DNA of 64,000 bases from Vesta saturnalis (taxonomy: Eukaryota; Arthropoda; Insecta; Coleoptera; Lampyridae): the NCBI GenBank assembly GCA_036346205.1, contig JARFJB010001278.1:3664001-3728000 (forward strand). Reading direction: 5' to 3'. Of this stretch, positions 58,557-64,000 are shown in pieces (position 1 is the stretch's first letter; every line of letters begins with the position of its first letter). The translations under genes and the position numbers were made by a program. Below the pieces are notes generated by a model, which searched no databases, had not been told where the DNA came from, and saw nothing but the letters and a program-made list of their open reading frames with translations.

Positions 58557-60065
58557 ATGAGGTTTGACATTTTTCGAAAACTAGCATTTTTAGGGTTATT
58601 GTACAAGCTACAACTTGCGATACGAAAACATTATACTTTTTTTAAATAATATAAATATTGCAAATAAGTGTGAATGAAAATAATTGCAGTTTTTTCAATC
58701 CTGATTTATGTTATTTTTTATCCTTTTTTAAACATATTACCTATGTGACTAATCGAGTTCAGAAACGATCTGTAATTTATTAGTTAAGCGTAACCATTAG
58801 CTATATACTAAAATAATTAAGATTATTAATATTTGACTCTTGAAATAAAAACACCTTGTATAACAAGAATTTTGTGTTTAATTATTACAATTAGATGTAA
58901 TTTTCAAAGAAAGTTAAAATATAAGCAGATATCATACATTACTGTACTAATAGAAATACAAAACCTTTTTTGAACACCCAAAGGTTCTAAGCTGTAACAC
59001 CCTGTATTAATTTTTCCTGTCAAATAAGAAATCTTTAATAGAGGTATTTATTTTTAAAAGGTATTATTAAAAAATATTTTGAAAGTATTCAGTGTGCGTC
59101 CCTTTCAAAAATTCCATTTAATTTTCATCTTTTAAATGTTGTTTTTTTTTACATAATTATACTTTCTAAATTTAAACACATCAATAAAAATCGTCAACAC
59201 CAAGTTGAAATCCTCCAAACGCTAATTATGTGCAACGGCAAATTTAACGGAAATGCATACTTTACCGATTTTTAATTGAAATTATCTATCTGTATTAATC
59301 TATAACTAACAGTTTAATTTTTGACCTGATAATACTTTTTTCATGTCGTTATTAAGTATTAAGATTAGATAGTAATGATGCGTTACATGTAATACTTAAA
59401 TCGTAATTCCAATTTAAAATTTAATTAAACGTTAAATTAAATTTTTAATAAGGAAAACTAAGGAAAAATACTGACAATTATTTACAAAGTAAAAAACAAA
59501 ACAAGAAAAAGAGATATGTTATTGTCTTTTTCCTATCGGATTTAAAAATTTTAATATTCATAAATTTTACTTAATGCCTTCCGTGCCGTAAAAGTCTTTG
59601 AGTATTACATCTATAGGTAAGTCTTTAATTTAAATTCGTTATCTACCTTGTTTAATTCGAAATTATTGCTGTAGCAGCTTCTTTTATGTATTTTTTAATA
59701 AAAATATTTACTTTGCCCATTAATTTACATTTTGTAAGTAATTAAATTAGAGACTTACAGGAGAGAAAAACATTAAAATGATATCTCTATACAAGTATAC
59801 AAATGTTTTTTAAATTGTGTGTATTATTAGATTATAGATACTTAATTCTTTAAATTTGCATTTGCTATTTTTTAAACCACGCTTGTAATCATTTCCATAA
59901 CAGGTATTAGCGCTAGTATTAAAATTCAGAATGTTTAATAAACATGTGTTATTATTACCATCGTGTTGTAATGAGACATTTAATGCTTTGTGAGTTCCTC
60001 ACATTAACAATAAAATTAATGTTCTTCAAAAACACGGTCAGATCCATATCTTAGAATAGTCTCTT
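58557..60065. other. AT-rich non-coding stretch
   Basis: No recognisable gene, RNA or ordered repeat. Confidence 0.4.
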
Positions 60066-60103
60066 TTATAAACTTCATTGTTTAGTTTAGACTTCTGAAA
60101 TAG

Positions 60104-60135
60104 CTTTCAGACAGATACTCTGTCCTTCGTCGGGC
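60104..60135 (-). ncRNA. Hammerhead-like hairpin at 3' end of PLE family 2 (candidate, degenerate)
   Basis: On the minus strand: CCGACGA, one A, GGACAG, a short loop, CTGTCT, then GAAAG. It has the same geometry as the family-1 hairpin (one spare base, then a 6-bp stem), with changes in the first base of the core and the last base of GAAAC. Confidence 0.35.
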
Positions 60136-60540
60136 GGAATATCAAAGTGACAAATACTGACAAGGTAACTAGATAATTAAAATGAAATCAATGTTGTAGA
60201 AGTTCAGTTCTTGAAAATAGGCACCCAGATATCGGACACTTCATATTCATTCCCTCTGTTCAAGTTGTTGGGCTGTTTCAGAATTTCTCGAATCTTCCTT
60301 GTATACCAATGTTGATCAATTGCTGATTCAGTGGATGAAGTAAACGTAAGTGCCTTTTGTGTTCTGTTAACCTGGTGTTAATGCTTCTTCCAATTTTACC
60401 AATGTAGACTTTACCACAAGAGCATAGTACTTAGTAAACACCACATGTATGTAATGGCATTTGATCTTTAACAGAATTCAGAAGATTTCGAATTTGAATA
60501 CAGCTTGTGTAAGCTACTTTTATATTATGCTTTTGTAATA

Positions 60541-61633
60541 CGAGGGCGTATTTTTATGTTATCTACCTAGCCATGAAACAAAAAAGTGACAATGTCAAAC
60601 AAATGGTTAAAAAATTGCTGCCACTGTTAGAAGCTGTGTTAGTTTGTGCCGTTTGTCGATAAAATGAGTGAAACTAAGATGCAGCGTAATAAAGTTCCTG
60701 ACAAAAGAAGGCAATGGCCCAAAAGCAATTCATGAAAGAATGGTTGCTGTGTATGTCGAAGACGAACCATCTTATTTTCAAGTGAAATATTGGTATAAAC
60801 TCTTTCGGTGGGGTCGAGAATCAATCAATAATGACCCAAAGTCCGGACGACCCATTGAAGCTGGAACTGAAGACAATGTGCGAAAATGTCCTCAAAATTT
60901 TGCATGACGATTTGTGTATGCAGAAGGTGTCTGCACGGTGGATATCCAAATTGATTACACCTGAACAAAAACTGTACAGCAGAAAAGAAGTTTCTCAAGA
61001 AAATTTCGCCAAGTTGAAGAGGGATAACACTTTTTTTCTCGAATCATTACCGGGCATGAGACTTGGGTACATCACTGCGACCCTCCTACTAAACAAGAAT
61101 CCATGCAGTGTGTTCATAAGGGCTCTAGGCCACCAAAAAAGGACAAGACACAATTTTATGGAAAGAAACCGATGGCAACTGTTTTCTGGGATGCTGAAAG
61201 TCTTGCTTATTGAATATATGCCGAGAGGGTCTACCATAAAAGGAGAGGCCTACGGAAACACAATTAAAAATTTAAAAACTGCTCTGGAGGAAAAACGCCC
61301 GCATTCTTATCCACAAAAAACCTTGTTGCTGCACGACAATTGTCGGGTTTATAAGGCAACCAAAGTTTAGCATATAATCAATGACTGTGAGTTTATAGAG
61401 TTAAGGCATCCACCTTATAACCCCTACCTAGCTCCGTCAGACTTCGACTTATTAAAAATTTAAAAAAGCTTCTCAGGGGAAAGGGAAAATTTTTTTCAGA
61501 GGGTATGGGGCAATTGAAAAAAAGATGGAATAGGTGTATTAGTGTTGAAGGGAGTAATGTAGAAAAATAATTTTGTTTTGTTCTCTTATGTGCTTTTTTC
61601 ATGGTTGAGTACATAACATAAAAATACGCCCTC
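60541..61633 (+). mobile_element. Mariner element in the second Penelope-like element
   Basis: The left end CGAGGGCGTATTTTTATGTT follows TA at 60539. The right end is the inverse, ending ACGCCCTC at about 61633. TIRs are about 25 bp, as usual for classical mariners, and total length about 1.1 kb is close to the usual 1.3 kb. Confidence 0.9.
60664..61570 (+). pseudogene. Classical mariner transposase
   Basis: ATG at 60664 is followed almost at once by a frameshift. The main frames give CSVIKFLTKEGNGPKAIHER with SYFQVKYWYKLFRWGRESIN and the GRP motif (DPKSGRPIEAGTED). Next come LKILHDDLCMQKVSARWISK and LITPEQK. The first catalytic block reads ITGHETWVHHCDP, with His in place of Asp. VFWDAE, the second site LLLHDNCRVYKATK and the third HPPYNPYLAPSDFDL keep their Asp. 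The end WNRCISVEGSNVEK and TAA at 61568 fit the family's normal C-terminus. Frameshifts and the lost Asp make it dead. Confidence 0.88.
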
Positions 61634-62920
61634 ATCTTTTACCAATTTTATTCATTGTGTTTGCAAGGAAAGGTAAAAGAGCAAACTTATTTGAAGTTGT
61701 AGATTTATCACCCGTAAACGTCGTGTGTCTCGGTTAAAAGTACTTTTTAATTTGTTGAAGCCATTATTTAAGAACACCTTTTCAATATGGTTTCATTCAT
61801 GTTGTAGTTTATCTGGATGACAAATCTTTGTGGCACGGTTGTACAAAGTTCGGGTCGCCCTTAATTTTGTGCTAGATGATGTTGTGATGAAGCATTAATA
61901 TAATGATCTGTATGAGTTGGTTTACGATATACAGAATGTGTTAGGCTTCCATTTGGTTTTCTTTCAATTAGAACATCAAGCTTTCAATTAGAACATCAAG
62001 GAATGGAAGACGACCATCTTTTTCTCTCCATTAATTCTTCTTCGCCAAAAGGCCAGATAGCAAAAATATCGTCAACATATCCAAGCCAAAGTTTAGGTTT
62101 TTTAGATGCATTATTTAGAGCCTGTTCTTCGAAAAGTTCCATAAAATAATTTGCAATTGATGGTGAAATAGCAGATCCCATAACTATTCCATCTAACTGT
62201 TGATAATACTCGCCATTGAATAAGAAGAATGGTGCAGTTAGACCATGTTTAAATAATTTGATCTCGTTGTGGTTGAAATGTCGTTCTAATAGTTGTAAGG
62301 TATGATATATTGGTACTTTTGTGGACAAAGAATTCACTTCAAAACTAATTAACAAATCATCTGGAGTTAATATTAATTTACCTATCAATTCAATAAAATG
62401 TTCTGAATTCTTCATAAAAGAGTTGCTCGAACCAATAAAAGGTTGAGTATAGTATTTACGTATTTAGATAATTGTGGAACCCCGCAGTCTTTGTTAGGAA
62501 CATGGGTTCTCTTAGAAGAGATAGATTCGCTTCACTAAAAGTCCTCTTAGTTCTAGTAGTTTGGTAATGATGGTTGATTCTAATGAAACTAGGTATTAAG
62601 TTGTTAGACCTACATCATTTTTGAGAAGGTTAGGTGACCAAGTTGGTTTATCTGCTTTCTTTGGATTTCTCGAAGATTTTCACTTTTTTCAAAACAGTCC
62701 TCCCATACAGGCGTTTTCTGTAGGAATTGAAACTTTCACCATTTGATATTTTAATTAACGATTTATTTGGGAAAAATGGTGTAATTCTTCATATACTTAT
62801 TTGTTCGCAAGCTTTCGTCAAGCGTAATATGAAAGTGATAAATATAGAATACCTTGATTATTCTTGAGAAAGTAACACAGTTGTAAAATGGATAATTTCA
62901 AACACCGGTTAGCGTTTATA

Positions 62921-64000
62921 CGAGGGACAGACTATTTTTATTGAGAATGAAGAAACTAGGCAGGCCATGGAAAACGAAAAATGTAGTCTCAGTAAGAGCA
63001 ACGCTTTACTTGACATTTCCCGTTTCATTTGTTAATTTATCTTAAGTAGCATTTAAAAGAGATAATTTTAAGTTTTGCAAGAGTAGTGAAATAATGGAAT
63101 TAACCTGACAACATTTTCGCATAATGATTTATTATGACTTTAAGAAAGGTTTAAGTACGTATGACTGTGAAGAACGTTTGAAATCAACATTTGGCAATCA
63201 GACCGCATCCTTGGCAACAATTTACAGACGGTACAAGGAATTCGCACGTGGAAGAACTACAGTTGATCACCAAAAAAGCGTAAGCCCTCCCATTACCGAA
63301 ACAAAAATACACAACCACTTTGATCTGAAAAAAAGAAGTAAGTCGTTTTGTACTCCATCATCTTACAGATTTTCAAGAAGCAGAACGAGTACGAATTTTC
63401 GTATGAATGATGGACACCAAATTTTGTCGAAAATTGTAACAGGCGATGAAACTTACACACCATTTTTCGACATGCCAACTCCACAAGAGGGCCGCGTATG
63501 GATCCATAAAGACGACAACACACCAACAAGAATCAAAAAGCAGCGAGCAATGAAAAATATAATGTACGCTGTGTTCTTTAGAAATATCGGTCTAGTGAGC
63601 GGTAGAGGAGCAGAAGACTGTCACAACTAAATGGTACGACGAGCGCTGTATGCTGGAAGTGTTTAATACGGTGCCAAAGAAGGAAATTATGCTACATCAC
63701 GATAATGCTTCTTTCCACACAGCAGAGCTAACTCGGCAGTATTTAGCTGCAAACAAGATTAATGTAATCGAACACCCTCCATACCTACCGAATCTGGCAA
63801 TATGCGACTTTGGTTGTTTTTTGGGCAAAAAAAAACTTACGAGGAAGGTTTTTTTCAGAGGAAGAGATCGATGCTGCCGTTCGGAGTTATTTTAATTATT
63901 GCTAAAGCCGCTTGGCTTGGAGCATTTAAACAGTGGAAAGAAAGAATGGCTAAGTGCATTACAGCAGAAGGCAACTACTTTGAACATATCTAAAATCAAA
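62921..64000 (+). mobile_element. Mariner element, second classical copy, running off the window
   Basis: The left end CGAGGGACAGACTATTTTTA follows TA at 62919. The transposase frame ends close to the window edge, and the right TIR is not included. Confidence 0.8.
63124..63993 (+). pseudogene. Classical mariner transposase (DD34D) with internal deletion
   Basis: MIYYDFKKGLSTYDCEERLK and SLATIYRRYKEFARGRTTVD are the first helix-turn-helix. The usual second helix-turn-helix is largely missing (deletion between residues of about 65 and 95). KIVTGDETYTPFFD has the first Asp. RAMKNIMYAVFF follows, then, after a shift near 63640, MLHHDNASFHTAELTRQYLA (second Asp) and HPPYLPNLAICDFG (third Asp), with 34 residues between them. 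The C-terminal part shifts again and ends WKERMAKCITAEGNYFEHI with TAA at 63991. All three Asp are present, but the deletion and shifts make it inactive. Confidence 0.87.

Larger units (their letters stand above)
60066..62830 (-). pseudogene. Penelope-like element, second family, minus strand, interrupted by a mariner
   Basis: From the right: RT part 62415-61996 with SFEVNSLSTKVPIYHTLQLL, QLDGIVMGSAISPSIANYFM and the catalytic LGYVDDIFAIWPFG; then LIERKPNGSLTHSVYRKPTH near 61930. The coding region is then split by the mariner at 60541-61633. The GIY-YIG nuclease part resumes at about 60480-60290: PLHTCGVY, a stop in place of Lys, then CSCGKVYIGKIGRSINTRLT and EHKRHLR. A direct 20-bp duplication at 61961-62000 shifts the RT frame. 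Hammerhead-like motifs lie at both ends (62804-62824 and 60104-60135), suggesting terminal repeats. The family differs clearly from the 22.8-27.9 kb elements. Inactive. Confidence 0.85.

Overview
This window looks like a piece of an arthropod, most likely insect, nuclear genome. It is strongly AT-rich, has spliceosomal introns with GT...AG borders, long (TA)n microsatellites, no operons, and is packed with decayed transposable elements. I would not name the order from sequence alone.

The one host gene I can support is a TOX-family HMG-box gene on the minus strand. Five exons are visible: 44686-45144 (conserved N-terminal block and Gln-rich region), 29438-29553 (basic nuclear-localisation stretch), 14931-15066 and 14509-14880 (HMG box, then Pro/Gln/Met-rich region), and 14203-14456 (C-terminal Cys-containing block). 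Phases are compatible at every junction. Two introns are tiny (50 and 52 nt) and two are very large (about 14.4 and 15.1 kb). The exon with the start codon is not identified; it should lie right of 45144 or outside the window. The exact 3' end is also unresolved.

Almost everything else is mobile DNA. (1) Seven mariner-like elements have a D-D-D transposase with 41 residues between the second and third Asp, or a clearly related broken form (DD41D, 'rosa'-like), at 3.1-5.0, 23.9-26.3, 30.4-31.6, 32.1-34.5, 34.7-37.3, 39.9-41.3 and 54.0-54.7 kb. Several have terminal inverted repeats (TIRs) of about 400-640 bp and several abut (TA)n arrays. Two transposase genes appear to carry spliceosomal introns at different positions. 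(2) Classical mariners (DD34D where countable) lie at 11.9-12.8, 60.5-61.6 and 62.9-64.0 kb. (3) Penelope-like elements (PLEs: reverse transcriptase plus GIY-YIG nuclease) lie at 17.6-18.1, 22.8-27.9 (two copies head-to-head, one holding a mariner) and 60.1-62.8 kb (also holding a mariner). The terminal repeat of the first family combines a tRNA-like segment with a hairpin that resembles the hammerhead-ribozyme core. (4) Non-LTR retrotransposon remnants lie at 5.0-7.25 (minus), 9.3-9.8 and 55.0-57.8 kb. (5) There are piggyBac remnants (9.9-10.4, 16.6-17.5 kb), a PIF/Harbinger fragment (47.2-47.6 kb) and two copies of an insect repeat ORF family that I recognise but cannot name (19.1-22.0, 37.4-38.5 kb). 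(6) Several foldback/MITE palindromes, a tandem array of about 660-bp units made from a mariner TIR (0.77-3.3 kb), a degenerate satellite with a period near 125 bp (47.8-49.7 kb) and a tandem repeat of about 285 bp (57.8-58.6 kb) complete the picture.

The most unusual items are the tandemly amplified mariner TIR, the two intron-bearing mariner transposases, and the recurring CTGAYGA-hairpin-GAAAC motif at the ends of different Penelope-like families.
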